A stretch of DNA of 64,000 nt from Deinococcus gobiensis I-0 (GCF_000252445.1 NC_017790.1:2586501-2650500), one strand, 5' to 3'. Shown: positions 1 through 11,340, numbered from the stretch's first letter. Notes: a model not told the origin generated them from the sequence alone. Numbers and translations are program-made.

Positions 1-344
1 CGCTGGATTTCGGCGGCCTGGAAGACAGCGGCGAGCTGCACCTCGCGCCCGGCGACGAGGCGATGGTCTTCCGGCTGGTGCAGGAGAGCCTGAACAACGT
101 CGCCAAGCACGCCCGCGCCCGCGAGGTCAGCGTGAGCCTGCTGGGCGGCCCCCGCGTGCGGCTGCGCGTACAGGACGACGGCGTGGGCTTCGATCCGGAC
201 AGCATCACCGGCCGCGTCAGCAGCGCGGGCGGCCTGGGCCTGATCCAGATGCGCGAGCGGATCGAGGCGCGCGGCGGGCGCTATCAGGTCCACTCGGCCC
301 CAGGCGGAGGCACGCTCGTCGAGGCCGAGGTGCCGCAGACCTGA
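1..344 (+). CDS. Sensor histidine kinase, C-terminal part (NarL/DegS type)
   Basis: This is the 3' end of a gene that begins before the window; the frame is open from base 3. The visible piece is the HATPase domain: an N-box (QESLNNVAKHA), a G1-type motif (DDGVGFD) and a G2-type region (GGLGLIQMRERIEARGG). The NxAKHA form of the N-box is typical of HPK7 kinases (NarX, DegS, LiaS families), which phosphorylate LuxR-type response regulators. No regulator follows, because the next gene lies on the opposite strand. The sensing part is outside the window, so the stimulus is unknown. Confidence 0.85.
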   Translation, partial: LDFGGLEDSGELHLAPGDEAMVFRLVQESLNNVAKHARAREVSVSLLGGPRVRLRVQDDGVGFDPDSITGRVSSAGGLGLIQMRERIEARGGRYQVHSAPGGGTLVEAEVPQT

Positions 345-431
345 AGTCGGGGCAGGCAGCGCGCCCCGGGGGGGCGTGGTTCGCCCGGACCATAAATAGT
401 GCGGAGCCCCCCGCAGCGGCCCCCCTGACGT

Positions 432-899
432 TCAGCCCGTCAGCACGAAGCCGTGCAGCGGCGGCAGCGTGCGGAAGCGTACCCAGTCGCCGGGCCGCGC
501 AGCGGGCAGCGCCGAGTAGGCCGACAGTACCAGCGGCAGCCGGGCGCGCACCACCCAGCTGCGCCCCAGCACCTGCTCGATCTGCCCGCAGCCCTCGGCC
601 GCCGAGATTCCCACCAGGGTCAGGGTCTCGCCCTGCGGCGCGTCCTGACCCAGCACCTCGGTCGCGGGCAGGTCCAGCAGGCCGTTCACGACGACCCGCG
701 CCGGGCCGGGAGGCGCGGCGTAGGGGCCGCAGCGGTCGAACAGATACAGGACCCGGCCCCCCGCCGCGAACTCCAGCAGGGGGCTGCCCTCGGGCTGGGG
801 GTACAGCAGGCCACTCGCGGCGTATTCGCCGTAGCGGGCCATGAATTCGGCCTCGGAGTTTTCCAGGGCGCGCGGTTCGGCGGAGCGTTCCTGGGTCAA
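432..899 (-). CDS. Conserved hypothetical protein, 155 aa
   Basis: I do not recognise this protein. It has no signal peptide, membrane segment or catalytic motif that I can see. It is acidic near the N-terminus, and the C-terminal half reads like a compact beta-rich domain ([19 protein letters not shown]). The TTG start at 899 is supported by GGAG 6 nt upstream. The TTG also overlaps the TGA of a possible 11-codon leader ORF (896-931), so its translation may be coupled. It is probably the last gene of the mqnP group, which lies just upstream on the same strand. Confidence 0.65.
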   Translation of the reverse strand: MTQERSAEPRALENSEAEFMARYGEYAASGLLYPQPEGSPLLEFAAGGRVLYLFDRCGPYAAPPGPARVVVNGLLDLPATEVLGQDAPQGETLTLVGISAAEGCGQIEQVLGRSWVVRARLPLVLSAYSALPAARPGDWVRFRTLPPLHGFVLTG

Positions 900-931
900 G
901 CGGGACTCCGGAGGCGGCGGGCGCGGGACAT
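896..931 (-). CDS. Possible leaderless leader mini-ORF, 11 codons
   Basis: The ATG at 931 lies 7 nt downstream of TAGAAT (939-944 on this strand). It opens an 11-codon frame ([11 protein letters not shown]) whose TGA overlaps the TTG start of the next gene as TTGA. The Shine-Dalgarno-like GGAG of the downstream gene lies inside the mini-ORF. This layout fits leaderless translation followed by termination-reinitiation coupling. It could equally be an untranslated 5' leader; only the geometry supports it. Confidence 0.35.
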   Translation of the reverse strand: MSRARRLRSPA

Positions 932-938
932 GGCCCGG

Positions 939-944
939 ATTCTA
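939..944 (-). promoter_or_regulatory. -10-like hexamer TAGAAT
   Basis: It overlaps the TAG stop of the upstream gene (942-944) and sits 7 nt before the ATG at 931. No clear -35 is seen. It could provide a separate promoter for the 432-899 gene. Confidence 0.4.
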
Positions 945-1273
945 GGGCATCCGGCCGCCGTCTCCCCCCCTGCCCGGCTGGTCCCGGTCCTCCGGAGCGG
1001 CGGCCTCCAGCCACCCCAGGTCGGGGCGCGCGCCCCCCAGACGGTCCAGGCAGGCGTCGGCGCGCTCCAGGGCGAAGGTGCCCTCGACCTCCCGCAGGAT
1101 ATGGATGAGGACCAGCCCGCACAGGCGCTCGAGCTGCGCCCAGGCCAGCGATTCCGGCGGCCGGGCGTCGCGGGCGCGCGACAGCAGGGTGAGGGCCAGC
1201 CGCTCGTCGCCCTCTACAAAGGCGAGGGCGGCCTGGGGGGGAACCAGGGCCGCCCATGCCGCAGGACCGTCCA

Positions 1274-1274
<1 letters not shown>
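942..1274 (-). CDS. Hypothetical protein, 110 aa
   Basis: The start ATG at 1274 overlaps the TGA of the prenyltransferase gene by one base (TGATG), which favours translational coupling and decides this start. The protein is largely alpha-helical and rich in Leu, Ala and Arg, with no recognised motif. The C-terminal 20 residues are Asp-, Gly- and Pro-rich and look disordered. A link to quinone metabolism is suggested only by position. Confidence 0.6.
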
Positions 1275-2154
<880 letters not shown>

Positions 2155-2158
<4 letters not shown>

Positions 2159-2208
2159 CACGCCCCGCCTGTCCACTCGGCGCTGCCTGCCCACTCGACG
2201 CTTCTCAC
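2155..2208 (-). CDS. Possible 17-codon mini-ORF upstream of mqnP
   Basis: A GTG at 2208 lies 8 nt after TATGCT (2217-2222 on this strand) and reads 17 codons ([17 protein letters not shown]). Its TGA overlaps the GTG start of mqnP as GTGA. An alternative reading is that mqnP itself starts upstream in another frame. Confidence is low because random short frames are common in GC-rich DNA. Confidence 0.2.
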
Positions 2209-2216
2209 AGCCACGC

Positions 2217-2222
2217 AGCATA
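2217..2222 (-). promoter_or_regulatory. -10-like hexamer TATGCT upstream of mqnP
   Basis: Candidate promoter for the mqnP group. It lies 8 nt before the mini-ORF GTG and about 58 nt before the preferred mqnP start. No convincing -35 is visible. Confidence 0.35.
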
Positions 2223-2287
2223 GCGGCCCGGCGAGGGTGGGCGCTCAGAAGCACTCACAATCGCCGGGCCGCCGGGGCCGCGCGGGC

Positions 2288-2878
<591 letters not shown>

Positions 2879-2961
2879 GGGGGGGCTCACCTCCGGTGAG
2901 GCGCGCGGGGACGCGCGAAAAGGCAAAGGAAACGCGGACAGCAGGCGGTCGGGAGGGACGC

Positions 2962-3447
2962 TTAGCCCAGGAGGTCGTCGAGCAGCGCGCTGGCCCCCTT
3001 GGAAAAGTCGTCGCCCAGTTCCGGCTGGGGCGCGTCGGCCAATTCGTCGAGAATCTCCCCGATCTTGGGGATGGTCTTGCGGGCGTACACCTTGACCTTG
3101 CCCAGCGCCACACTGCTGTCGAAGATGAGGGTCAGCAGCGCCTGATCCCCGACCGACTCCACGTACAGCGTGCCGTTCTCGCCCTGGTGGGTCTGTTCGG
3201 AGAAAGTGCGTTCGCCCAGCATGTTCGCCAGCGCGGCGGTCGCGGCGGCGTTGCTGGCGACCAGCGTGGCGACGCTGTCGAGCGCGGGTGGGCGGGGCGC
3301 CCACAGGGCTTCTTTGTGCGACAGCACGAAGCCCTTGCGGTCGACAAGCAGGCAATAGCGGACTCCGGTGGCGGCCAGCAGTTCTTCGAGGTGCTGGTCC
3401 ACCCGGGCGAACGCGTCGCCGTAAAGGTCAAGCGAAGGCTCAATCAT
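2962..3447 (-). CDS. mglB: MglB-like Roadblock/LC7 protein
   Basis: A 161-aa Roadblock/LC7 protein with the pattern [18 protein letters not shown] followed by a helix and then [19 protein letters not shown]. Family members dimerise and stimulate GTP hydrolysis by MglA, whose gene is immediately downstream. The ATG at 3447 is preceded by TAGAGT with 9 nt between, and by no Shine-Dalgarno sequence, so the transcript is probably leaderless. The C-terminus ([14 protein letters not shown]) is a short amphipathic tail. Confidence 0.88.
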   Translation of the reverse strand: MIEPSLDLYGDAFARVDQHLEELLAATGVRYCLLVDRKGFVLSHKEALWAPRPPALDSVATLVASNAAATAALANMLGERTFSEQTHQGENGTLYVESVGDQALLTLIFDSSVALGKVKVYARKTIPKIGEILDELADAPQPELGDDFSKGASALLDDLLG

Positions 3448-3456
3448 GGCCCCCCA

Positions 3457-3462
3457 ACTCTA
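3457..3462 (-). promoter_or_regulatory. -10-like TAGAGT of mglB-mglA
   Basis: Lies 9 nt before the mglB ATG in a Shine-Dalgarno-free leader. It is divergent from the promoter at 3551, with about 90 bp between the two hexamers. Confidence 0.45.
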
Positions 3463-3550
3463 AGGGCCGGCGTCGCACAAACCTCTGACGCGCCCCTTGC
3501 TCTGCGCCCGCCGCCTCCCCGGACTCACCCGCCGCCGCTGCCCGTGCGGA

Positions 3551-3556
3551 TACACT
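3551..3556 (+). promoter_or_regulatory. -10-like TACACT
   Basis: Seven nt (CGCCCGC) separate it from the GTG start at 3564; no ribosome binding site fits between. Confidence 0.5.
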
Positions 3557-3563
3557 CGCCCGC

Positions 3564-5510
3564 GTGACGGCAGGCGGGACAACGGGAAGGAAGGCGGCGC
3601 TCCTGGCGCTGATGCTGGGACTGCTGGGCGCGGCGCAGGCCCGCACGGTCGCCGTCGGCGGCGTGGCGCAGGCCCCGGCGGTGGATTCGCGGCTGCTCGC
3701 GGGCGGCGAGGCGCTGGCGGTGTGGACGCTGCCGCGCCTGGGCGTGAGCGTGCGCAACGACCCGCGCGACCTGCGGCTGCTGTACGGCGCCCGCGAACTG
3801 CGCTACGCGCCGGGCGGCGGCGGCCAGGGCGGCGGCTGGCGCGCGGTCGGCCTGCGCGTTCCCGCCGGTCTGGCCGCTCCGCAGAGCGTGAACGGCAGCC
3901 TGTACGTGCCCCTGGCGGCGCTGCGGGCCCTGGGCGTACGCGTGCTGAGCGAGGCCCCTGACGTGCTGGACTTCGCCGCTCCGGCCCTGGTCCCGGCCGC
4001 GACCCTTCCCCCCTCGCCGGACCTGGCGACGGCCACGGCCACGGCAGCCCCGCCCGCACCGAGCGCGTCGCCTGCTCCGGCCCGGCCCAGCACGCCCGCG
4101 CCGGTCACGGCGGCCCCGGCCCCCACCTCCGCGCCGGCCTCGCCTGCGCCCGGCTCCAGTCCGGTCACGGCGGCTCCCGCTGCCGCGACCACCCTGTCCA
4201 CCGTGCGTATCGGCCGCGAACTGCACCGCAACGTGGAGGTGCAGCGGGTCGTGCTGGAACTCAGCGCGGCGGCGGCCTACACGGTCACGCGCGACCGCAG
4301 CGGCCTGAGCCTGACCCTCGCCGGGGTCGCGGCCACGCCGGTCCACCAGACCCTCAACTCGGGCGACACCCTCAGCGTCACGCCGGGAAGCGGCGGCGTG
4401 GCCGTGCGCCTGAACACGGGCGGGGGCAGCAGCGAGGTCTTTACCCTCGACAATCCGGCGCGCGTGGTGATCGACACGACGACCCAGCTCGACACCCGCG
4501 TGCCGCCTCCCATCGACCCCGAGGCCCTGCCGCCGGGCGTGACCTACCGCAACAAGGGCTACCTGCACCTCCTGAGCTTCGACCCCGCGCTGTACCAGCC
4601 GCGCGTGGTGAGTGCGCCTGCCGGCCGCGCCCTGGGGCTCTCGGCGCTGGTGGGGAGCGTGCGTGGGGTCGCCGGGGTCAACGGCGGCTACTTCGACCCG
4701 GCGACCGCCCTGCCGGTGGACCTCGTGGTCTCGGGCGGCCTGATGACCGCGCCCAGCCTGGAAAAGCGCGCCACCGTGGGCTTCACGGCCACCGGCGCCA
4801 CGCTGGTCGGCTATCCCCGGCCCCGTTACGTGCTGAGTGGCCCGTTCGGCAGCGTCACCGTGAACACGGTCGGCCCCCGCGCGCGCGCCGACCTGCTCAC
4901 GGCCTTCGTGGGCGACGGGCGCACGGCGGTCGGGGCCGACGGCCTGACCACGCTGTATGTCGTGCCCGGCGCAGGCACGGTCGCCTCGGCCCTGAGTGGG
5001 CGGGTCACGCCTCCGGCCGGCACGCTGGCCCTGACCTTCGACCCCTCGCGCTACCCGCAGCTGCCGCGCGCGGCCGGGGCCACCCTGAACGCCGCGCTGG
5101 CCTGGCGCGCCGAGGACGCGCCCTGGGACAGCGCGCAGGACGCCCTGAGCGCCGGGCCGCTGCTCGTGCAGGGCGGGCAGGTGGCGCTGAACCCGGCCCG
5201 CGAGCAGTTCAACACCTCGGCCGGCATCTGGCGCGCGACCCGGCAGGTGGCGCTGGGCACCCTGAACGGCCAGCCCACCATCGCCTACTTCGAGCACGGC
5301 ACGCCCGAGGCTTTCGCGGCGGCGCTGGCCGCCTCGGGCGTACGCGACGCGGTGCGCATGGACAGCGGCAGCAGCGCGGCGGCGTATGTCACCGGCGGCT
5401 ACGGCAACCTGGGCGGCTACCTCAACACGGTCTGGGGCCAGAACGTGCCCAACGCGGTCGTGTTCGTGCCGCGCGCGGCGGCCATGGCCCAGGCCGGCAA
5501 GGCGCCTTGA
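3564..5510 (+). CDS. Secreted phosphodiester glycosidase-family protein
   Basis: A 648-aa exported protein. Residues 1-26 are a signal peptide ([17 protein letters not shown]). A region resembling copper-amine-oxidase N-terminal or AMIN-type beta domains follows, then a Pro/Ala/Thr/Ser-rich linker near residues 140-215, and a C-terminal NAGPA-like domain (DUF2233). Supporting signatures of that domain are [20 protein letters not shown] and [13 protein letters not shown] near the end. NAGPA domains cleave GlcNAc-phosphodiester bonds; bacterial members probably act on envelope polysaccharides, but the substrate here is unknown. GTG 3564 is chosen from the -10 spacing and the signal peptide. The stop overlaps the start of the small membrane protein gene downstream. 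Confidence 0.82.
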   Translation: MTAGGTTGRKAALLALMLGLLGAAQARTVAVGGVAQAPAVDSRLLAGGEALAVWTLPRLGVSVRNDPRDLRLLYGARELRYAPGGGGQGGGWRAVGLRVPAGLAAPQSVNGSLYVPLAALRALGVRVLSEAPDVLDFAAPALVPAATLPPSPDLATATATAAPPAPSASPAPARPSTPAPVTAAPAPTSAPASPAPGSSPVTAAPAAATTLSTVRIGRELHRNVEVQRVVLELSAAAAYTVTRDRSGLSLTLAGVAATPVHQTLNSGDTLSVTPGSGGVAVRLNTGGGSSEVFTLDNPARVVIDTTTQLDTRVPPPIDPEALPPGVTYRNKGYLHLLSFDPALYQPRVVSAPAGRALGLSALVGSVRGVAGVNGGYFDPATALPVDLVVSGGLMTAPSLEKRATVGFTATGATLVGYPRPRYVLSGPFGSVTVNTVGPRARADLLTAFVGDGRTAVGADGLTTLYVVPGAGTVASALSGRVTPPAGTLALTFDPSRYPQLPRAAGATLNAALAWRAEDAPWDSAQDALSAGPLLVQGGQVALNPAREQFNTSAGIWRATRQVALGTLNGQPTIAYFEHGTPEAFAAALAASGVRDAVRMDSGSSAAAYVTGGYGNLGGYLNTVWGQNVPNAVVFVPRAAAMAQAGKAP

Positions 5511-5686
5511 GCCGGAGCCGCACCCCCCGTCGCCCACCCCCCAGAGCCCCGTCGGCCCGGTTCACCGCGACCGGCCGCCCGAAGCGCCGCCGCCACGCCT
5601 TCGGGTGGTTCAGCGTGGCCCTGCGGATCGGGCTGGTGCTGCTGCTGCTGCTGTGGGGCCTGATCCTGTGGCACCGCCTGGGTTAG
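5507..5686 (+). CDS. Small single-pass membrane protein, 59 aa
   Basis: A TTG start overlaps the TGA of the upstream gene (TTGA), the same coupled arrangement seen elsewhere in this window. The product has a strongly basic N-terminal half ([21 protein letters not shown]) and one hydrophobic helix ([19 protein letters not shown]) near the C-terminus. The positive-inside rule puts the N-terminus in the cytosol. The TAG stop overlaps the TAA of the convergent GGDEF-EAL gene. I do not recognise a family. The codon bias and the membrane segment favour a real gene. Confidence 0.6.
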   Translation: MSRSRTPRRPPPRAPSARFTATGRPKRRRHAFGWFSVALRIGLVLLLLLWGLILWHRLG

Positions 5687-7869
5687 GCCGGGTCCAGGCG
5701 CGCGGCGAGCCAGGCGCTCAGGGCGGGCGCGTCCATCGGCCGGGCGAGGTGGTAGCCCTGGCCGTAGCCGCAGCCCAGGTCGCGCAGGGCGTCGAGCTGC
5801 GCCGGGGTCTCGATGCCTTCGGCCACGACGGTGAGGTTCAGGCTGCGCGCCATCTCGACGATGGACCGGACGATGCCCGGAAACTGCGCCGAGGTCGCCA
5901 CGAAGGCCCGGTCCACCTTGAGCATCGAGAGCGGCAGGTGCTGCAACTTGGCGAGGGACGAGTAGCCCCGGCCGAAATCGTCGGCGGCGACGCCCACCCC
6001 GTCGCGCAGCAGGTCACGCAGCAGGACGTTGGCGCGGCGGTGGTCTTCCATGAACAGGCTCTCGGTGATCTCGACGACCAGGGCGCTCGGAGGGAGGCCG
6101 GTCTCCTCCAGCGTGGCCCGCAGCTGCCCCGGAAATCCGTTGCCCGCGAAATGCTGCGCCGAGAAGTTCACGGCCAGGGTCCGTACCCGCCCGGCGCGGA
6201 TCAGCGGCCAGACCTGCCGGGCGGCCTCCCGCAGCACCCACAGGTCGATGCATTTCACGCTGCCCTGGGCCTCGGCCATCGAGATGAACTCGTCCGGCTG
6301 GATCAGGCCGTAGCGGGGGTGCTGCCAGCGCACCAGGGCCTCGACCCCCGGCACCTCGCCCGCCCCGCCGAGCGCCACGACCGGCTGGAACATCACCGAC
6401 AGCTCGCCGCGCTCGGCCGCGCCCGGCAGGTCGTCCTCCAGGTCCTGCAGGAGCGACTGCCGGGCACGCATCCAGGGTTCGAAGACGCGCACGCCGCCGC
6501 GCCCGCTGCGCTTGCCGGTGTACATCGCCATGTCGGCCTCGTCGAGGAGGTCTCGCAGCTCGCACCCGGCGGTCCAGGCGTGGGTGACGCCGATGCTCAG
6601 GCCCACCTGCACGGCCCGCCCGCCCAGCGTGAAGGGCCGCAGCAGCTCGGCCATCAGCGTTTCGGCCAGCTGCCGCGCCTGCGCGGGCGACACCCCGCCG
6701 AGCAGCACCACGAACTCGTCGCCGCTCAGGCGGCACAGCGGCGCGCCGGGCGGCAGGCCCCGGCGCAGGCGTCCGGCGAGCTGTTGCAGCAGCAGGTCGC
6801 CGCCCCCGTGCCCGAAACGGTCGTTGATGCGCTTGAAGTGGTCGAGGTCCACCATCAGCAGGGTCAGCAGCGGCAGGCCGTCCTGGGCCTCGTCCGGCCC
6901 GGCACTTCCGTCTGCCGACCACCCGGCGCGCCGTTCGGCAAACCACTGCTGGAGCTGGGCGCGGTTGGGCAGACCGGTGAGGGTGTCGTGCATGGCCGTG
7001 TGGCGCAGGTGGTCGTTGATGGCCTGCAACTCGGCCGTGCGTTCGCGTACCCGCGCCTCCAGCTCGGCCGAGTGCTCCAGGAGCCGGCGTTCCAGGACGC
7101 GGCGCTCGGTCACGTCGGTCGTGAAGCTCACCGTACCGACCACCTCGCCGCCGCGCCAGAAGGGCTGCTTGCTCATGCGCAGGCTCATGGGCCGGCCCGC
7201 CAGCATGAGGTCGATCTCGCCGACCGCCGCCCGGCCGGTGCTCAGGGCCTCGTGGTCGAGCCGCTCGACCAGGGCCATGAGCTCGGGCGGAAACATCTGC
7301 GTGCTGTCCTGCCCGGTCAGGTCGTCGCTGTCGGCGGGGCGGTCGGCATAGCTGTTCAGGGCGGAGTTGTTCAGGATGAACCGCCCCTCCAGGTCCTTGA
7401 TGGTGATGCCCACCATGCTCTGCTCGCACAGCCCGCGCAGCAGGTCGGCCTGTTCGAGCGAGCGCGCGTAGCTGGTGGTCTGGGCGGTCACGTCGCGGAT
7501 CAGGCCCATCAGGCGGGTGGGCCCGCCCAGGTGCATCTCGGGCGGGGGACAGAAGCCGCTGAAATGGCACCAGCGCTGCTCGCCGGGCGCGTAGGTCAGG
7601 GGGTATTCCACATCGAAGCAGCCCCCCTCCTCCACGACCTGCCGCAGCGAGGCGTCGAGCAGCGCGCCGTCCTCTCGCGACAGGCCCGCCCACAGCACCC
7701 CGGCGTCCCACTTGCCCAGATGGGCGTCGTCGATATACAGCATGACCCTGGGCTGGCCGACCTCGGCGTGCCAGAACAGCACGCGGCGTTCACGCAGAAG
7801 ATCCAGCACCTCCTGAAGACTCAGCTCCAGGTCAGTACTCAGGTGGGGGCGGGGCACTTGCGTCCTCAT
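5683..7869 (-). CDS. PAS-PAS-GGDEF-EAL cyclic-di-GMP signalling protein
   Basis: A 728-aa cytosolic protein with no membrane segment. Two PAS-like sensor regions (about 30-130 and 140-260) lead through a coiled coil (255-290) to a GGDEF domain whose signature is SGDEF (382-386). An EAL domain runs from about 475 to the end. EAL residues look complete: E-A-L at 510-512, NFSAQ, VEITES, ADDFGRGYSS, LKVDRAF and VAEGIE. Phosphodiesterase activity is therefore likely, and cyclase activity is possible because S replaces only the first Gly. The start ATG 7869 has AAGGAG about 12 nt upstream, a rather long spacing. Its stop overlaps the convergent 59-aa gene. Confidence 0.9.
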   Translation of the reverse strand: MRTQVPRPHLSTDLELSLQEVLDLLRERRVLFWHAEVGQPRVMLYIDDAHLGKWDAGVLWAGLSREDGALLDASLRQVVEEGGCFDVEYPLTYAPGEQRWCHFSGFCPPPEMHLGGPTRLMGLIRDVTAQTTSYARSLEQADLLRGLCEQSMVGITIKDLEGRFILNNSALNSYADRPADSDDLTGQDSTQMFPPELMALVERLDHEALSTGRAAVGEIDLMLAGRPMSLRMSKQPFWRGGEVVGTVSFTTDVTERRVLERRLLEHSAELEARVRERTAELQAINDHLRHTAMHDTLTGLPNRAQLQQWFAERRAGWSADGSAGPDEAQDGLPLLTLLMVDLDHFKRINDRFGHGGGDLLLQQLAGRLRRGLPPGAPLCRLSGDEFVVLLGGVSPAQARQLAETLMAELLRPFTLGGRAVQVGLSIGVTHAWTAGCELRDLLDEADMAMYTGKRSGRGGVRVFEPWMRARQSLLQDLEDDLPGAAERGELSVMFQPVVALGGAGEVPGVEALVRWQHPRYGLIQPDEFISMAEAQGSVKCIDLWVLREAARQVWPLIRAGRVRTLAVNFSAQHFAGNGFPGQLRATLEETGLPPSALVVEITESLFMEDHRRANVLLRDLLRDGVGVAADDFGRGYSSLAKLQHLPLSMLKVDRAFVATSAQFPGIVRSIVEMARSLNLTVVAEGIETPAQLDALRDLGCGYGQGYHLARPMDAPALSAWLAARLDPA

Positions 7870-7994
7870 GGCTCTGATCGGCTCCTTGGCGGCGCAATTC
7901 CGGGTCGCGCCGGAGGATGGGCAGCGGTGCCGACAGGATACTGCCCGGCACGGGTGGGCGCGGCGCAGACAGCCCTAGATAGGGCGCAGGCGAA

Positions 7995-8018
7995 CTCCCC
8001 CAGCCGTCGCCGGGGGAG
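7995..8018 (-). terminator. Hairpin after tRNA-Arg
   Basis: CTCCCCC (7995-8001) pairs with GGGGGAG (8012-8018) around a 10-nt loop, 13 nt downstream of the tRNA-Arg 3' end. There is no T-run, so termination is only likely. Confidence 0.4.
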
Positions 8019-8031
8019 CAAATTCGCCGTA

Positions 8032-8108
<77 letters not shown>

Positions 8109-8112
8109 GGAC

Positions 8113-8135
8113 AAAAAAGCTCCCGCCGGGGGAGC
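8113..8135 (-). terminator. Rho-independent terminator between tRNA-Gly and tRNA-Arg
   Basis: On this strand GGCTCCC pairs with GGGAGCT around a short loop and is followed directly by six T residues (8113-8118). It sits 12 nt after tRNA-Gly and 4 nt before tRNA-Arg. Confidence 0.6.
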
Positions 8136-8146
8136 CTCTTGTGATT

Positions 8147-8222
<76 letters not shown>

Positions 8223-8239
8223 CATCTGGAGAGCCACTG

Positions 8240-8316
<77 letters not shown>

Positions 8317-8337
8317 GGCCTGACTCTCGCGGGACGA

Positions 8338-8343
8338 ACTATA
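8338..8343 (-). promoter_or_regulatory. -10 TATAGT for the tRNA group
   Basis: TATAGT lies about 22 nt upstream of the tRNA-Pro 5' end, a normal distance for a processed leader. No good -35 was found. Confidence 0.45.
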
Positions 8344-8426
8344 GCAGAGCCGGAGGCCGGTGGTGTTCATGTGCCGCTTCGCCTTCATCAGAGGTCAATC
8401 TGACGGCCCTCTCACGCTTTAAGAGT

Positions 8427-8432
8427 TAAAGT
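8427..8432 (+). promoter_or_regulatory. -10-like TAAAGT
   Basis: Six nt (GCCGCC) before the ATG of the aldo/keto reductase at 8439, which has no Shine-Dalgarno sequence. Confidence 0.5.
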
Positions 8433-8438
8433 GCCGCC

Positions 8439-9383
<945 letters not shown>

Positions 9384-9489
9384 GTACAGCCCACAGGTAG
9401 GCGAGAGAACCGGGGGCTGAGGCTCCCGGTTTTTCCGTGTGTTACGGAGACTGCAATCTTCGGCGCACGGTGCCGCCCCCCACGCCCCC

Positions 9490-9495
9490 TATGCT
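9490..9495 (+). promoter_or_regulatory. -10-like TATGCT
   Basis: Six nt (GGCCGG) before the GTG start of the ABC ATPase at 9502. This spacing decides the start over an upstream in-frame ATG at 9439. Confidence 0.5.
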
Positions 9496-9501
9496 GGCCG
9501 G

Positions 9502-10464
9502 GTGAATGCTATCGAGACGCGCGAACTGCGCAAGGTCTACCGGGGCCGGGCGGTGGTGGACGGCCTGAGCCTGACGGTCGGGGAGGGCGAGGTCTTCGGC
9601 TTTCTCGGCCCCAACGGCGCGGGCAAGAGCACGACGGTCAAGATGCTGCTGGGACTGGTGCTGCCCAGCGGCGGCGAGCTGCGCGTGCTGGGCGGCAGCC
9701 CCGCCGATCCGGACGTGCGCGCCCGCCTGGGCTTTTTGCCCGAGCAGTTCCGGTTCCAGACCTGGATGACCGGCGAGGAGTTCCTGAATTTCCACGGTCG
9801 GCTGGCGGGCCTGTCGGCGGCCGAACGCCGGACGCGCATTCCGCAGGTGCTGGAGACGGTGGGCCTGGGCGGGCGCGGGCGCGAGACCCTGAGCGGCTAC
9901 TCGAAGGGCATGCTCCAGCGTGTGGGGCTGGCCGGGGCGATCCTGGCGCGGCCCAGGCTGGTGTTTCTGGACGAACCGACGAGCGCCCTGGACCCCATCG
10001 GGCGGGTCGAGGTGCGCGAGATCATCGAGTCGCTGCGCGGACAGGGGGTCGCGGTGTTCCTGAACTCGCATCTGCTGTCGGAGGTCGAGCAGGTGTGCGA
10101 CCGCGTGGCCTTCGTCAAGCAGGGGCGGGTATTGCGCGGCGGCACCATGCGCGAACTCATGGGCGGGGTCGTGCCGGTGGACCTGCGCCTGGACCGCCTG
10201 CCGGACGGCCTTCAGGAGCGGCTCGCGCGGCTGGGCGAGGTGCGCCACATCGACACGGCCCTACACAGCCGGGTGGGTATCGAGCTATGGCTGGACCGGG
10301 AGGACGGGGTGCCGGCCGTGGCCGACGCCATCCACGCCAGCGGCGCGCGGCTGTACGCCCTGACGCCGCGCCGCCCCGACCTGGAAACCATGTTCCTGGA
10401 ACTCATCGAGGACGCGCCGCGACCGCCGGAGCCCGCGCGTGCCCAGGAGGCCCACCGTGCGTAG
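9502..10464 (+). CDS. ABC transporter ATP-binding protein
   Basis: A 320-aa ATPase with Walker A GPNGAGKST, signature LSGYSKGM, Walker B LVFLDEPTSALDP and H-loop LNSHLLSEVEQVC. The C-terminal 80 residues resemble the extension common in ABC-2 exporters. It is translated with the overlapping permease gene that follows. The substrate is unknown; related systems export drugs, antibiotics or lipids. Confidence 0.92.
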   Translation: MNAIETRELRKVYRGRAVVDGLSLTVGEGEVFGFLGPNGAGKSTTVKMLLGLVLPSGGELRVLGGSPADPDVRARLGFLPEQFRFQTWMTGEEFLNFHGRLAGLSAAERRTRIPQVLETVGLGGRGRETLSGYSKGMLQRVGLAGAILARPRLVFLDEPTSALDPIGRVEVREIIESLRGQGVAVFLNSHLLSEVEQVCDRVAFVKQGRVLRGGTMRELMGGVVPVDLRLDRLPDGLQERLARLGEVRHIDTALHSRVGIELWLDREDGVPAVADAIHASGARLYALTPRRPDLETMFLELIEDAPRPPEPARAQEAHRA

Positions 10465-11329
10465 TGCCCTGCTCATCGCCGAACTCTCGCTGCGCGAGGC
10501 GACGCGCAAACGCCTGGTCAGTGTGCTGCTCATCCTCAGCGCACTGTTCGTGGGCTTCTACCTGTATGGGGTGTTCCGGCTCAATGCCCAGCTCGACGAC
10601 CGGGCCGCCGCCGCCGGGCTCGACGGGCGCAACCTGAACTCGCTGAGCAATGCCGGGGTCATGTACGCCACCCTCTTCGGGATGTACCTCGTGTTCTTCC
10701 TGGGCGCGCTGATGTCGGTGCTGGCGACCGTCTCGGCGGTCAGCGGCGACATCGAGAGCGGCGTCATGCAGAGCGTCCTGGCACGGCCGGTGGGCCGCGC
10801 CGGGCTGGTGCTGGGGCGCTGGCTGGGGTTCACGGTGGTCAACGTGGGCTACGTCGCCCTGCTCAGCGCCGCGATCCTGGGGGGCATCTACGCCATCACC
10901 GGCTACCTGCCGCCCGAACCGCTGCCGGCGGTGGGCCTGATCCTGCTGGCGGTCACGCTGCTCACCGGCCTGACGGTGCTGGGCAGCACGCTGTTCACCA
11001 CCCTCGCCAACGGCATCGGGGTGTTCGTGCTGTACGGCGTGGGCTTTACCGGCGGCATTTTGGGCAGCATCGGCTCGGTGGCCGACAGCCCGACCCTCGC
11101 CACGCTGGGGCGTTTCGCCAACGCGCTGATGCCCACCAACGCCCTGTGGCTGGGGGCCAGCTACCACCTGCAACCCGACATCCTGCGCCAGCTCGGCGCG
11201 GCGGCGCGCGGCACCAACCCTTTCGTGGGCAGCGCGCCCACCCCCACCGGCCTGCTCGTGTGGGCCGCCGCCCTGACCCTCCTGGCCGTCAGCGCGGCCA
11301 TGTGGCGCTTCAGTCGGCGCGACCTCTGA
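10457..11329 (+). CDS. ABC-2 type transporter permease
   Basis: A 290-aa integral membrane protein with about six hydrophobic helices and a short cytosolic N-terminus. The motif SGDIESGVMQSVLARPVGRAG is the usual cytosolic coupling region of NosY/ABC-2 permeases. I place the start at GTG 10457 because AGGAGG lies 6 nt upstream, giving an 8-nt overlap with the ATPase gene. An in-frame GTG at 10439 would lack a ribosome site. It forms the membrane half of the exporter. Confidence 0.9.
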   Translation: MRSALLIAELSLREATRKRLVSVLLILSALFVGFYLYGVFRLNAQLDDRAAAAGLDGRNLNSLSNAGVMYATLFGMYLVFFLGALMSVLATVSAVSGDIESGVMQSVLARPVGRAGLVLGRWLGFTVVNVGYVALLSAAILGGIYAITGYLPPEPLPAVGLILLAVTLLTGLTVLGSTLFTTLANGIGVFVLYGVGFTGGILGSIGSVADSPTLATLGRFANALMPTNALWLGASYHLQPDILRQLGAAARGTNPFVGSAPTPTGLLVWAAALTLLAVSAAMWRFSRRDL

Positions 11330-11340
11330 GCGTACGGAAG

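Noticed and set aside
217..1257. Long minus-strand frame overlapping the kinase tail and the next two genes
   Set aside because: Arg/Gly/Pro-rich translation typical of a GC-rich shadow frame; the real genes lie in other frames.
3525..5537. 670-codon minus-strand frame over the phosphodiester glycosidase gene
   Set aside because: Antisense shadow; the plus frame has a signal peptide and family motifs.
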